Shown here: one piece after another, positions 27,134-39,307 of the stretch
How positions within the stretch are numbered: position 1 is the first letter of the stretch
Layout of the letters: each line of letters opens with the position of its first letter
Assembly: GCF_028680575.1 (NCBI RefSeq)
Contig: NZ_JAPCKI010000022.1
Span: forward strand, 1 to 64,000
DNA length: 64,000 nucleotides
Direction: 5' to 3'
Source of the DNA: Acidovorax benzenivorans
GTDB taxonomy: Bacteria > Pseudomonadota > Gammaproteobacteria > Burkholderiales > Burkholderiaceae_C
Notes under the pieces: generated by a model
The model's input: only the letters and a program-made list of their open reading frames with translations
Databases searched by the model: none
What the model was told of the DNA's origin: nothing
Program-made: the position numbers and the translations under genes

Positions 27134-28168
27134 ATGTCCACACCAGCGGCCGAACAACCTGCAACCATCCGACGCACCATGCAAGCCATCGTGTTCGATG
27201 ACTTCGGTGGGCCCGAAGTGCTGGTGGCCCGCGAGATCCCGACCCCCGAGGTGCGCCCGCACGACCTGCTGGTGCGCAACGCTGCCATCGGCGTCAACCG
27301 TGCCGACCTGTTGCACCGCAAGGGGGCTTATGGCCGCGCTTACTTTGGCGATGCCGACACCATGGGGCTGGAGATTGCGGGCACGGTGGTCGCCATGGGG
27401 CCCGAGGTGCAAGGCTTTGCCGTGGGCGACCGTGTGATGGGCATCGTGGGCGGCGGTGCCTACGCCGAGCTGTCGCGCATCGACCACCGCATGGCCATGC
27501 AGGTGCCTGATGGCATGGACCTGGTGGCCGCAGGCGCCGTGGCAGAGGTGTTTGTGACTGCGCACGAGGCGCTGTTCCACCTGGCCCGCCTGCACGCTGG
27601 CGAGTCGGTACTGATTCATGCCGCTGCGGGCGGCGTGGGCTCTGCCGCCGTGCAATTGGCCCATGCGGCGGGAGCCTGCGTGTTTGCCACAGCGGGTGGC
27701 GACAAGCGCAGCGCCGTGCTGGCCTGTGGAGCCGATGTGTTCATCGACTACCGCAGCGAAGACTTTCAGTCGGTAGTGGCGCAGGAAACGCAGGGCCAGG
27801 GCGTGGATGTGGTGATCGACTTCATCGGGGCTCCGTACTTGGAGCGCAACGTGCGGTCGCTGGCTGACGGCGGGCGCTTGGTGTCGGTGGGGCTGCTGGG
27901 TGGTGCGCAGGGTGCGGAGCTGCCCATGGATGTGGTGCTGTACCGCCACCTGCAGATCTTTGGCACCGTGATGAAGTCCCGCCCTCCCGAGGTCAAGCAG
28001 GCCATGGTGCAGCGGTTTGCCCGGCAGTGGCTGCCAGCCTTGGCCGCCGGGGTGATCCGGCCGGTGATCGACAGCACGTTTGCACTGGCCGATGCCGCGC
28101 AGGCCCATCGGCGCATGGAGTCTGGCGCCAGTGTTGGCAAGATCCTGCTGCTGCCCGAGGCCCGTTGA
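27134..28168 (+). CDS. Zinc-free NAD(P)H-dependent quinone oxidoreductase (Qor/PIG3-like)
   Basis: 344-residue medium-chain dehydrogenase/reductase family protein. Start ATG 27134 after TGAGGAGCAACACCC. Visible: N-terminal catalytic part (VFDDFGGPEVLV, NRADLLHRKGAYG) lacking the zinc-ligand Cys and His residues; NAD(P)-binding AAAGGVGSAAVQLAHAAGACVFATAGGDKRS. The sequence fits Qor-type or p53-inducible PIG3-like enzymes, which reduce quinones or related carbonyls. Probable target of the divergent LysR regulator. Confidence 0.88.
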   Translation: MSTPAAEQPATIRRTMQAIVFDDFGGPEVLVAREIPTPEVRPHDLLVRNAAIGVNRADLLHRKGAYGRAYFGDADTMGLEIAGTVVAMGPEVQGFAVGDRVMGIVGGGAYAELSRIDHRMAMQVPDGMDLVAAGAVAEVFVTAHEALFHLARLHAGESVLIHAAAGGVGSAAVQLAHAAGACVFATAGGDKRSAVLACGADVFIDYRSEDFQSVVAQETQGQGVDVVIDFIGAPYLERNVRSLADGGRLVSVGLLGGAQGAELPMDVVLYRHLQIFGTVMKSRPPEVKQAMVQRFARQWLPALAAGVIRPVIDSTFALADAAQAHRRMESGASVGKILLLPEAR

Positions 28169-28203
28169 GCTGGCAGGGCCCTGCGCCCGGCTTTCGGCCC
28201 GCC

Positions 28204-29931
28204 TTAGCCCGCAGCCGCAGGCTTGCGGCACCCGGCAAACATGTCCAGCTCTGCGCTGTACGCCTCGGTCTTCACATCCATCAGGCTCAGCACCGAGTGG
28301 AAGTAGTGGTCGTGCGTGATGCGCCGCTCGCCCAGGTCTTGCTGCAGGCAGCCCGTGGTGAGGTGGGTGCGGGCCTGCATGGCGGGCGACAGCCAGGTGA
28401 TCCAGGGCACGTGCTTTTGCACGTCGGGCGCAATGGAGTAGGGCAGGCCGTGCAGGTAGATGTTGTTCTCGCCCAGCGACTCGCCATGGTCTGCTACGTA
28501 AATCATAGCTGTCTGGGTAGATTGCTCCTGCGCTCCCAGCCACTGGAGCACTGAATCGAGGAAATGGTCGGTCTCGACGATGCTGTTGTCGTAGGCATTG
28601 ACCACCTGCTCGCGCTGGCATTCCTGCAGGGCCGTGGAGGTGCACTCGGGGCCAAACTTCTTGTTCTCGGGGGCAGAGCGTTTGTAGTACGCGGGGCCGT
28701 GGCTGCCCATCTGGTGCATCACCACCACGGTGCCGCGCTGGCGCTGCTCGGCGGGCAGGGCGGCGATCCGGGCGTCCAGGTCCTTGAGCATCACGCGGTC
28801 CAGGCACTCGCCGTCGGCGCACAGCGCGGGGTCTTTCTGGGTGCTGGTGATGGTCTCGCCGACGCGGTCGCACACGCCTTTGCATCCCGACTGGTTGTCC
28901 ACCCACAGCACGGCCAGGCCTGCATGGTGCAGCACATCGATCAGGCTTTCATAGTTGGCCGAGCGGCCCTCGTAGCCCGTGCGGCCCAGGTGCGAATACA
29001 TGCAGGGCACCGATGCGGCGGTGCTCGTGCCGCAAGACCAGGCATTGCGTGCGCTCACCAGGTCCTTGCGGGCCGACAGGCGGGGAGTGGTGTCGCGCTC
29101 ATAACCGTTCAGGCCAAAGTTGCCGCTGCGGCCCGTCTCGCCCAGCACCAGCACCAGCAGCGGGGGCTTGGCCTGGCCGGTGTAACTGGCGCCCAACTGG
29201 GCGTCGCGGCCCAGCGGCATGATCTTGCTGGTGTCCATGCGCAGGGGCTTGGTGGCGATGTTGCCCAGTGCGTACACGCTGTTGAGCGGGTTGATCAGGT
29301 AGCGCAGCTTGGTGTGGTTGCGCATGGTCGATGCAAAGTCCTGGAACACCAGCAGCAGGCACACCACGATGACCGCGATGGAGCCCACCAGCAGCAGCCC
29401 GTTGTGCGCCACGTGGCGCAGCGCGGTCAGGCGCTGCACCGGGCGGCGGTACAGCCACAGCAGCGGCGGTGCGGCCAGGATGAGCACGGTGCCCAGCATG
29501 CGCAGGTTGAGCAGGTCGCCCGCTTCCTTTACGTCGGTCTGCATCACATTGACCAGCATGCTGGCGTCGATGGCAATGCCGTAGGCGAGCATGAAGTACG
29601 CGCCAAACGCGGCCATCAGCACCAGCACCAGCACGGCGGGCTTGAGCGTCCAGCGCCAAGCCAGCAGGCTCAGCAGTGCTGCGTTGCCCGCCGCGACGAT
29701 GAGCGCAAATGCCAGCGCAAACCCCCAGCCGCGCAGACTGCCCTGGCCAGGCAACTGGGCCACTTCTTGCCACAGCGGCACGTTGCAGGCCGTGGCCAGC
29801 CAGGTGCTGACGAGCACCACCACCCAGGCAGGATGAAGGGGACGGGGTTCAGAAGCGTTAGAAGGCGCAGCGGGAGGCTGCATACGGGGGGCAGAAACAA
29901 AGGGCAGCAGGCGCCGCAGTGACAAAAGCAT
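28204..29931 (-). CDS. eptA: Phosphoethanolamine transferase (lipid A modification, EptA-like)
   Basis: 575 residues. Five N-terminal membrane segments (about 35-55, 70-90, 95-115, 145-165, 180-200) anchor a periplasmic catalytic domain. Catalytic features: LGETGRSGNFGLNGYERDTTP, a Thr nucleophile in CGTSTAASVPCM, HQMGSHGPAYY, and metal-binding ADHGESLGENNIY. EptA transfers phosphoethanolamine from phosphatidylethanolamine to lipid A and so reduces cationic peptide binding. The start is ambiguous: the PmrA-box-like site begins 24 bp upstream of ATG 29931, so MQPPAAP at 29883 is an alternative. A decayed fragment of a similar gene lies at 18970-19145. Confidence 0.93.
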   Translation of the reverse strand: MLLSLRRLLPFVSAPRMQPPAAPSNASEPRPLHPAWVVVLVSTWLATACNVPLWQEVAQLPGQGSLRGWGFALAFALIVAAGNAALLSLLAWRWTLKPAVLVLVLMAAFGAYFMLAYGIAIDASMLVNVMQTDVKEAGDLLNLRMLGTVLILAAPPLLWLYRRPVQRLTALRHVAHNGLLLVGSIAVIVVCLLLVFQDFASTMRNHTKLRYLINPLNSVYALGNIATKPLRMDTSKIMPLGRDAQLGASYTGQAKPPLLVLVLGETGRSGNFGLNGYERDTTPRLSARKDLVSARNAWSCGTSTAASVPCMYSHLGRTGYEGRSANYESLIDVLHHAGLAVLWVDNQSGCKGVCDRVGETITSTQKDPALCADGECLDRVMLKDLDARIAALPAEQRQRGTVVVMHQMGSHGPAYYKRSAPENKKFGPECTSTALQECQREQVVNAYDNSIVETDHFLDSVLQWLGAQEQSTQTAMIYVADHGESLGENNIYLHGLPYSIAPDVQKHVPWITWLSPAMQARTHLTTGCLQQDLGERRITHDHYFHSVLSLMDVKTEAYSAELDMFAGCRKPAAAG

Positions 29932-29954
29932 GAACAGGAGTTTGCCTAGGGTGG

Positions 29955-29986
29955 CTTAAGCGTGCATTAACCCGTCCTAGCTTAAC
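29955..29986 (-). promoter_or_regulatory. PmrA-box-like direct repeats upstream of eptA
   Basis: On the minus strand: GTTAAG, 9 bp, GTTAAT, 5 bp (GCACG), CTTAAG. The last two match the PmrA/BasR consensus of two TTAA(T/G) half-sites 11 bp apart, in direct orientation. eptA is a classic PmrA target in enterobacteria. No pmrAB genes are in the window. TAGGCA lies 17 bp after GTTAAT and might be the -10. Confidence 0.6.
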
Positions 29987-30143
29987 CCTGTACTGGTTGG
30001 GCTAAAACATGCTGTGCCGTACAGGACATCGCACCCAAGGGCCGATTGGTGCCCCAGGCGATCTGCAAGCGCTGCAAACGCTGCAACGCCGCAGACCACC
30101 CGCCAGCCCGCTGCCTGACCCCTGCGAGATCGTCAACATGCTC

Positions 30144-31531
30144 TTAGCGACCGTCCGGGTCGCCCCCGGCGGGGCCGGGGGGCATGCGAATGTCCAGCTT
30201 CAGCAGCAGCCCCTCCACCTTGGCGTAGCGGCTTATGCGTCCGATCAGCTCTGCGGTCAGCACATGGCCGGCCGACAGGAGCAGAACACCCTCTTGGGAC
30301 AACAGGTCTTTGCCAAGTGTCATGCCAGGTTTCAGCAAATCTGTGCCCACCGACTCCAGCCGCACGGCAGGAGGCTTGACCACCTGGGTGATGTGCAGAA
30401 AGACGTCCATGATTTCGGCATCAAACTGCGTTCCCCGTCCCCGCTGCAGGATGGTGCGGGCCTCTGCTTCGGTGAGCGGGGCTCCGGTCAGGTGGCCATG
30501 GGTCAGGTCATCGAAGGCGTCCACCACGGCAAGGATGCGTGCCCCCACCGGGATCTGCGAACCCTGCAACTGGTCTGGAAAGCCGCTTCCGTCAGCCCGC
30601 TCGTGGTGCGAGCGGATGATGCTGGCCACCGGCTGGTGTTCGTCCAGGGCCATGAAGGACTGCGCACCGAGCACCGGGTGGCGCTGGTAGCTGACCATTT
30701 CCTCGGCGCTCAGTTTGCCGACCGGCTTGTTCAGGATGCTGTCGGGCAAAGCCAAAAAACCCACGTCGTGCAGCAGACCGGCTACGAACACGTCCTGTAG
30801 AACGTCCTCGGCCAGGCCCATGGCCTGTGCGACCTTGCGGGCCAGGCTGGCGGTGCGCTTGCCGTGCCCGGCCAGCACGCCGCTGCGCAGCTCCATGAGG
30901 CTGGAGAAGATTCTGATGCTGGTGAGGTAGTTGCGGCGTAGCTGCTCGTTGGCCTCCTGCAGGGCGCTGGTGCGCTCCAGAACGCGTTGCTCCAAGGTCG
31001 TATTGAGGGTGCGCAACTCTTCGTTCTGCGTGGTGGTCAACGCCTGCAGCCGCGCGCGTTCAGTTTGCAGGATGCGCCGCTCGGCAGCCTGCCGCACGGT
31101 CAGGCGCAGCTCGGTTTCGTCCCAGGGCTTGTGGATGTAGCGGTAGATCTGGCCTTCGTTGATTGCGGCGACGGTGGCGTTCATGTCCGCGTAGCCGGTC
31201 AGGAGCACGCGGGCGGTATCCGGCCAGCGCTGGTGCACTTGCGCCAGCAACTGCGCGCCGTCCATGCACGGCATGCGCATGTCGCTGAGCACCACGTCCA
31301 CCGGGTGCTCAGCCAACAGGGCCAGGGCCTCGGCGCCGCTCCCCGCTTGCAGCACTTGGCAGTCTTCTGCACGCAGCACGCGCCGCAGTGCGGACAAGAT
31401 ACTGGGCTCATCGTCCACGCATAACACCGTCCAGGTGAGCTGGGGGGGCGAAGGCTGCGGTGGTGCGTCTGATTCGGCGGGCGGGGGCGACTGCCCCTGT
31501 GTTGCCTGATCGGAGGGCGGGATGGTGGCGG

Positions 31532-31535
<4 letters not shown>
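30144..31535 (-). CDS. HD-GYP response regulator (RpfG-like)
   Basis: 463 residues. Receiver (about 34-150) with phosphoacceptor near Asp85, in the variant whose end reads EGQIYRYIHKPWDE; a coiled coil (155-200); and an HD-GYP domain (205-380) with HD at 256-257 (LLHDVG) and HHERADGSGFP at 310-320, so GFP replaces the classical GYP. HD-GYP enzymes hydrolyse cyclic di-GMP; variants with GFP can still be active. The C-terminal 70 residues are a separate extension. The ATG overlaps the stop of the preceding kinase gene by ATGA. Last gene of the signalling operon. Confidence 0.9.
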
Positions 31536-32610
<1,075 letters not shown>

Positions 32611-32614
<4 letters not shown>

Positions 32615-33495
32615 GGGGTTTCCTTTGCAGGCTGCAGTACAGCCTCAAGCTGGTGAAATTCCTCTTCCGCGCTTTGCAGCAAGGTTGACAAGATTTCTTC
32701 GGACAGCTTCAACCGCTGCCAGGACCAGGGCCGTGCTGGTGGTTCGGCCTCATGGTCCTGCCCGGTCAGATCCAGGGTATGGGCCATGGCATCGGCCACG
32801 TGCACTACGTCGGCCAGGGTGGCTGGGCCGTTCTCCGGCGGGCAGTGGTGTTGGGCAATTGCCTGGGTGATTTCTGTAGGAAACCGCCAGTGCTCGCACA
32901 CCCACTGCCCCAGCTCGGTGTGGTCGACGCCGGTAAGCTGGCGTTCCGCCTCGCTGTGGGACATGTCGTGGGTTTTTGCCCAAGCCATGACCTGTGCGGC
33001 CCGATCTGGATAGTGGCTGTCTACCACGAGGCGCCCGATGTCATGCAGCAGACCGGCCGTGAAGGCCACCGCCTCGTTCCACCCCTGCAGTCGCGCCAGG
33101 TGGCGTGCAGCGACCCCGCAGGCGATGGAATGGCGCCAGAACACCTGCATCTCCCGCGAGCGGGCGCCGAGCGTACCGAGCTGTGCGTTCAGGGCCGCTG
33201 CCACCACCAGGGTGCCTAGCTGACGCAGGCCCAACACATTGATCGCGTCGCGCACCGAGCTGATGCGGCCCGACAGGCCATAAAAGGGCGAGTTGGCGAG
33301 TTGCAGCACGATGACGGAGAGTGCCTGGTCCAGGCGCAGTGTGTCGGCAAAGTGGTCGAGTGCGGTGTCGGACTTCTGCATCAGCGACAGAAGCTCCATG
33401 ACCACAGGCGGCAGGGACGGTAGCGCACGGATGTCGCGGGCCAGCGCTTCCCGGTTCAGAAGCAGGGCGCTGGGTGCTTGTGCCAGTGTGGTCAT
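32611..33495 (-). CDS. HDOD-domain signalling protein
   Basis: 294 residues. HDOD core: ALPSLPPVVMELLSLMQ, ALSVIVLQLANSPFYGL, INVLGLRQLGTLVV, FWRHSIACGVAARHLA, GLLHDIGRLVVDSHYPD and VDHTELGQWVCEHWRFP. HDOD domains are HD-related and usually lack catalysis; they act in signalling networks, often next to c-di-GMP genes. This one retains LLHDIG. It overlaps the small ORF upstream and the kinase downstream by ATGA. No other domain. Confidence 0.9.
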
Positions 33496-33677
33496 GGGGT
33501 CACCCCGCGATGGCGGTAGATGGCGCGCTGCAAGGTGTTGTTGCCGTGGTGGGACCGCACACCCTGGTGGTGAACCAGATCGGCTTGCTGTTCTGGCATG
33601 GGCTGCGTGCGCGCAGCAGGCGCAGCAGGCGCAGTGGCGGCTGCCACGGCTCGGGATGGGTTTGGAAGGTGGGTCAT
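33492..33677 (-). CDS. Small 61-residue protein of unknown function in signalling operon
   Basis: 61 residues starting MTHLPNPSRAV. Its ATG overlaps the stop of the large PAS-GGDEF-EAL-REC gene (ATGA, 33674-33677) and its stop overlaps the ATG of the HDOD gene (ATGA, 33492-33495). This double overlap, in the same pattern as the two other junctions of the operon, is the main evidence for a real gene. The first third is Ala/Pro-rich; the rest contains VHHQGVRSHHGNN and YRHRG, so it is His/Arg-rich and basic. No similarity recognised, no signal peptide. It might also serve only to couple translation. Confidence 0.65.
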   Translation of the reverse strand: MTHLPNPSRAVAAATAPAAPAARTQPMPEQQADLVHHQGVRSHHGNNTLQRAIYRHRGVTP

Positions 33678-36601
33678 AGGGGGCCCTCCTGTGTATCTGC
33701 GATGGGGTTCAGGGTGAGTAACAGCCCGCGCGCAGGCGTGCCACCTATGGCGCGTGCACGGATCTGCCAGGCGGCCAGGTGGCCTGACAGATGGACGGGT
33801 GGAGTGGCTGTCGTGATGGTCTGCAGCAGTGGCTCGGGCAGGCCCAGCACCCTGTGAGCGGCCTCGCCCAGCAGGGGAGCGCCGCGCTGCAGCAGGCGCT
33901 CGGCCTCGCGGTTGGCCAGCACGATGGTGCCGTCCGGGTCGACCCCCAGAACCGCTGTGGGCAGGGCTTCAAGAATGTCGCGTGCTGCATCGGCCCGCGC
34001 AGTTTCGAGGTCGATCTGTTGCTGCTGGCTACCCAGCACTTGCTCCAGTCGTTCGTTGGCGTGGGCCAGTGCTTCGCTGGCCGCGATGACCTCGGTGGCC
34101 AGGCGCTTGTTGTCATCCCCCAGCTCCTTGTGGGCGAAGGCCTCTTGTACATGCTCCAGCAGTCGCTCGTCGTCCCACGGCTTGGTCAGGAACCGGTAGA
34201 TGGCACCTTCGTTCACCGCGTCGGTGATGGACTGTAGTTCGGTGTAGCCAGACAGCACCATGCGCACGGTGTCGGGATACAGCTCCTTGGCGCGTCGCAG
34301 GAACTCAACCCCGGTCATGCCGGGCATGCGCTGGTCGGACAGCACGACATCGACCTCGTATTCGGCCATGCGCTGCAAGCCCTCGTGGCCGCTGCCGGCT
34401 GTGACTATGCGATAGCCCGCACGGCGGAACAGACGGCGCAAAGCGGACACGATGTTGGGCTCGTCGTCCACCAGCAGCAGGGTCCGCTCCCGTCGGCGCG
34501 TCAGCAAATTTTCGGGTAGACGGAGCTGTTGGCTCAGCATTTGCTCCAGCGACGAGGCCTCTGCGGGTGCGGCAAACACGGGGCCTTCCATGCGGTCGCA
34601 GCCATTGGCGATCAGTAACGCCAACTGGCCGGTGGTTTCCACACCCTCGGCCAGTACCTTCATCTGCAGGCTGTGTGCCATGGTGATGATGGCGCGTGTC
34701 AGCGACACATCGCCCGTGGCGGCCGTCACGTCGGGCACGCAGGACGGGTGGATCTTGATGACATCCACCGGACGGGTGCCCAGCAGCCTGAGGTTGGTCG
34801 CGCCTGCGCCAAAGTCTCCCAGCGACAGCTCAATGCCCATCGCCCGCAGTTGGGCCAATGTGCGGGCCAGCTGTGGGGTGATCTGTGCCAGGGCCTGATC
34901 GCTGATCTCGACCCCCAGTGCCTGGGGCGTGAGCCCGTTGCTGGACAGGCTGCGGTGCAGCTTGTCCACGAACTCGGGCTGCTGCAGCTCCAGGGGAGAG
35001 ACTTTCAGGCACGCGCGGGGCGGCCGCAGGGCGGCCTTTGCCCAGTCGCCCAGTTGTCGGCAGGCGGCGTCGCGTTGCCAGTCGCCCAACATCACGATCA
35101 GCCCTGTCTGCAGCGCCACGGGCAGGTATTCGGTTTCGTCCACCGCGCCCAGCTCAGCACTGTGCCAGCGCAGGCTGATCTGGGCGCCCACGGCAGCCCC
35201 CGTGTTCAGGTCGGCCTGTGGTTGAAAGACCAGACGCAGTTCAGCGCGCTCGACCGCATGGCGCAGGCCCGACTCGATGGCCAGTCGGCGCAAGCTGGCC
35301 AAGCGGGTCTGAGGGGTGAATATGGCGACGGGCTCCCCCCCGGTGCGAATGCCCAGACGGGCCGTTTGTGCGGCTTCCAGAAGCTGGCCCGCGTTGTCGG
35401 CATCGGCTGGAAAACGCGCCACGCCGACTCGGGCGCCAGGCACGATCTCGGCCGCCCCCAGGCGCTCAGCCTTGGCCAGGGCTTGCACCACGGCGCGGGC
35501 GTGCTGCAAGCCCATGGGGTCTTGGGCGCAGCCATCCGGCGACACGAGGATGGCGAACTCGCCGCCATCAATGCGCGCCACCGCGTCGCCAGGCTCGGCC
35601 AGCGCGCTCAGGCGTGCTGCCACGGCCATCGCCATGGCGTCGCCCGCGCCATAGCCCATGGCCTGCTTGAGGTGGTCCACCTGGTCTACCTGGATGGAGA
35701 GCAGAAGGAAGGTTTGCGGATTCCAGCGAGCGCTGTGCACCGCCGCGTCGATCTTGTCGAGCAAGTGGGTGCGGTTGGCCAGCCCTGTGACTTCATCTTG
35801 GTTGGCCAGCTCTTGAATCCGTTGCTCGGCGTCGCGCTGCACGGTAATGTCCTGCACGATCAGGTAGCCATGCCGCCGCCCGGAGGCGTCGGTCTCGACC
35901 ATGCCACGTTGCAGTACCTCCAGCCGGGTGCCATCAGCGCGCACCAGCCGGTGCTGAAACTCGAAAGGCTCGTCAGCGAGCGCACCGCGCCAGATCGAGG
36001 CTACGTATCCCCTTTCTTTGGCTGGCACCCAGCGCAGAAGACGCCAGCTGAGGCGGGGCTCAGGGTGGAAGGGGGTGCCTAGCAGCGTGTGCATGCCCTT
36101 GGACAGCACGGCCTTGCCCGCCTGCAGATCGATCTCCGCTGAGCCGCTGCGGCCCATGCTTTCGATCTGCTCCAGCATGCGGGCCTTCCACTGCGATGAA
36201 AACGCAATCTGCGCCCGGTGCGGGTCGTCTACCAGCGTGACCAGCTCGGCCGCAGGCCCCAGTGCCAGCAGAGGGCGTGCATAGGCGCGGCCGTTGAAGA
36301 CACCGCCCGAGGGGCGGCGCGCAGTGACATGTCGGGGTGTCCGGCCTACGCCCTGCAACTGTGGCCACAGCTCGGGCCAATGCCCGGCCAGTGCCGTCGG
36401 GGCAAGTCGCGCAATGGCCAGATCGTCGTCCACGCTTCCCATCAGTTGCGCAAATTGCCGGTTGATGATCTGCGGCTGGCCATCCACCATCAGGCAAAGC
36501 CCGAAGGGCACGGCATCGAAAACCCGGCTCTTGAGTGCCTTGGCGATATCCCCGGAATCTTGCGGCGCTGAGGGGGCGCTCAAGAGCGGAACGGTGGGCA
36601 T
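33674..36601 (-). CDS. PAS-PAS-GGDEF-EAL-REC-PAS protein with degenerate catalytic motifs
   Basis: 975 residues from MPTVPLLSAPS (a longer frame is unlikely). Order: PAS (about 25-130), PAS/PAC (150-255), GGDEF (262-420) in which the signature reads DGGEF at 345-349, EAL (445-695) with AQISLRW at 473-479 instead of EAL-RW and GDFGAGA at 595-601 instead of DDFGTGY, receiver (706-825, likely phosphoacceptor Asp756), coiled coil, and C-terminal PAS (875-965). Both enzymatic signatures are damaged, so it is probably a c-di-GMP sensor or scaffold rather than an enzyme. First gene of the five-gene operon; its stop overlaps the next ATG. Confidence 0.85.
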   Translation of the reverse strand: MPTVPLLSAPSAPQDSGDIAKALKSRVFDAVPFGLCLMVDGQPQIINRQFAQLMGSVDDDLAIARLAPTALAGHWPELWPQLQGVGRTPRHVTARRPSGGVFNGRAYARPLLALGPAAELVTLVDDPHRAQIAFSSQWKARMLEQIESMGRSGSAEIDLQAGKAVLSKGMHTLLGTPFHPEPRLSWRLLRWVPAKERGYVASIWRGALADEPFEFQHRLVRADGTRLEVLQRGMVETDASGRRHGYLIVQDITVQRDAEQRIQELANQDEVTGLANRTHLLDKIDAAVHSARWNPQTFLLLSIQVDQVDHLKQAMGYGAGDAMAMAVAARLSALAEPGDAVARIDGGEFAILVSPDGCAQDPMGLQHARAVVQALAKAERLGAAEIVPGARVGVARFPADADNAGQLLEAAQTARLGIRTGGEPVAIFTPQTRLASLRRLAIESGLRHAVERAELRLVFQPQADLNTGAAVGAQISLRWHSAELGAVDETEYLPVALQTGLIVMLGDWQRDAACRQLGDWAKAALRPPRACLKVSPLELQQPEFVDKLHRSLSSNGLTPQALGVEISDQALAQITPQLARTLAQLRAMGIELSLGDFGAGATNLRLLGTRPVDVIKIHPSCVPDVTAATGDVSLTRAIITMAHSLQMKVLAEGVETTGQLALLIANGCDRMEGPVFAAPAEASSLEQMLSQQLRLPENLLTRRRERTLLLVDDEPNIVSALRRLFRRAGYRIVTAGSGHEGLQRMAEYEVDVVLSDQRMPGMTGVEFLRRAKELYPDTVRMVLSGYTELQSITDAVNEGAIYRFLTKPWDDERLLEHVQEAFAHKELGDDNKRLATEVIAASEALAHANERLEQVLGSQQQQIDLETARADAARDILEALPTAVLGVDPDGTIVLANREAERLLQRGAPLLGEAAHRVLGLPEPLLQTITTATPPVHLSGHLAAWQIRARAIGGTPARGLLLTLNPIADTQEGPL

Positions 36602-36685
36602 GTCGGGTTCTCCCCGCGCGGTAACTCGTCGCACCCGCCTTCGGGATAGACCGCGCATGCCCCCGATTATGCGCTTTCAGTGGTT

Positions 36686-36719
36686 TTTATCAATCATATT
36701 TAGCATTGAAATTGATAAA
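36686..36719. promoter_or_regulatory. AT-rich inverted repeat upstream of signalling operon
   Basis: TTTATCAAT (36686-36694) and ATTGATAAA (36711-36719) are perfect 9-bp arms separated by 16 bp. They lie 85-118 bp upstream of the first gene of the signalling operon, in a strongly AT-rich block in otherwise GC-rich DNA. Candidate operator or curved promoter region. The rest of the gap up to 36897 has nothing recognised. Confidence 0.5.
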
Positions 36720-36897
36720 TATGTGATTTTTAAGGCGAGGCCTCAACCATCCAGCGAAAACCTCGACCTCGTTGGCTGGCCTCAACAGGCGGCTAGGGGG
36801 TGCAAGAGCCGGTCACCTTTCCGTTCTTGCCTGGGGCCATTGCACGGTGCTACGCCCTGGTCCAGTGCAGCACCGGCATACCCCCGATTTCCCAGAT

Positions 36898-37764
36898 TCA
36901 TGGGGCTAGCACCTGGGCATGGTGGCGGAGGTGGTCGGCCACAAAGCTCTGTACAAAGTAGTAGCCGTGGTCGTAGCCAGCGTGGCGGCGCAGCGTGAGC
37001 GGCTGGCCGATGGCCTGGCACGCGGCCTCGAACAGGTGGGGGTGCAACTGGTCGGGCAGGAATTTATCGTCCAGCCCCTGGTCGATGAGGATGCCCGCAG
37101 GGTAGGGCGCGATGGGCTGGTGCTGCATCAGCACCGTGGCGTCATGTTCCAGCCAGGTGGTGCGGTCGGGGCCCAGGTAGCCGGTGAAGGCTTTTTCGCC
37201 CCAGGGGCACTGGGTGGGGGCGCAGATGGGCGCAAAGGCCGACACCGTCTTGAACCGGCCGGGGTGGCGCAGGGCCAGCGTGAGCGCGCCATGGCCGCCC
37301 ATGCTGTGGCCGAAGATGCCCAGGCGCTGCAGGTCGATGGGCAGGTGCTGGCCCACCAGGGGCAGCAGCTCTTGCAGCAGGTAGCTCTCCATGCGCCAGT
37401 GGGTGTCCCAGGGGCTCCGCGTGGCGTCGAGGTAAAAGCCCGCGCCCACGCCAAAGTCCCAGCTGGCCGTGGCGCTAGGCAGGGCCAACACGGCCTCGCC
37501 GCGCGGGCTGGTGTCGGGCGCGATCAGGGCCAGGCCCAGTTCGGCGGCTAGGCGCTGGGCTCCGGCCTTGATGGCAAAGGTCTCCTCGGTGCAGGTCAGC
37601 CCGGCCAGGTACAACATGGCGGGCACAGGGCCCTGCTGCGCCTGGGGCGGCAGGTACACCGAGAACTTCATCGGCAGGCCGATGGTGGTGGAGGCGTGCT
37701 GGTAAAAGCGCTGCTCGCCGCCAAAACAGGCGTGCTGGCTGAGCAGGTCCAGGGGAGTGGTCAT
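36898..37764 (-). CDS. fghA: S-formylglutathione hydrolase
   Basis: 288-residue alpha/beta hydrolase, esterase D family. Nucleophile elbow GHSMGGHGAL; other signs are MKFSVYLPPQ, YLAGLTCTEETF and a C-terminal HAGYDHGYYFVQSF with the catalytic His. It hydrolyses S-formylglutathione to formate and glutathione in formaldehyde detoxification. Third gene after frmR and adhC in the same direction; the gap to adhC is 86 bp and contains a dispersed repeat. Confidence 0.95.
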   Translation of the reverse strand: MTTPLDLLSQHACFGGEQRFYQHASTTIGLPMKFSVYLPPQAQQGPVPAMLYLAGLTCTEETFAIKAGAQRLAAELGLALIAPDTSPRGEAVLALPSATASWDFGVGAGFYLDATRSPWDTHWRMESYLLQELLPLVGQHLPIDLQRLGIFGHSMGGHGALTLALRHPGRFKTVSAFAPICAPTQCPWGEKAFTGYLGPDRTTWLEHDATVLMQHQPIAPYPAGILIDQGLDDKFLPDQLHPHLFEAACQAIGQPLTLRRHAGYDHGYYFVQSFVADHLRHHAQVLAP

Positions 37765-37776
37765 GTCGAATGCTCT

Positions 37777-37815
37777 TAAAATAATAGCTAGTAGCGCTTG
37801 ATGGAAGGGCGCTGG
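37777..37815. repeat. TAGCTA/AGCGCT dispersed repeat, copy 4
   Basis: AAAATAATAGCTAGTAGCGC followed by TTGATGGAAGGGCGCTGG between adhC and fghA. Inverted-repeat partner of the same motifs seen in copies 2 and 5. Confidence 0.55.
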
Positions 37816-37850
37816 AGGTTGATTTGACCTTCAGCGCATCTCCGCCAGGA

Positions 37851-39274
<1,424 letters not shown>

Positions 39275-39307
39275 GAGCGGGCGATGGATGGCCAGTGATC
39301 AACGGTG

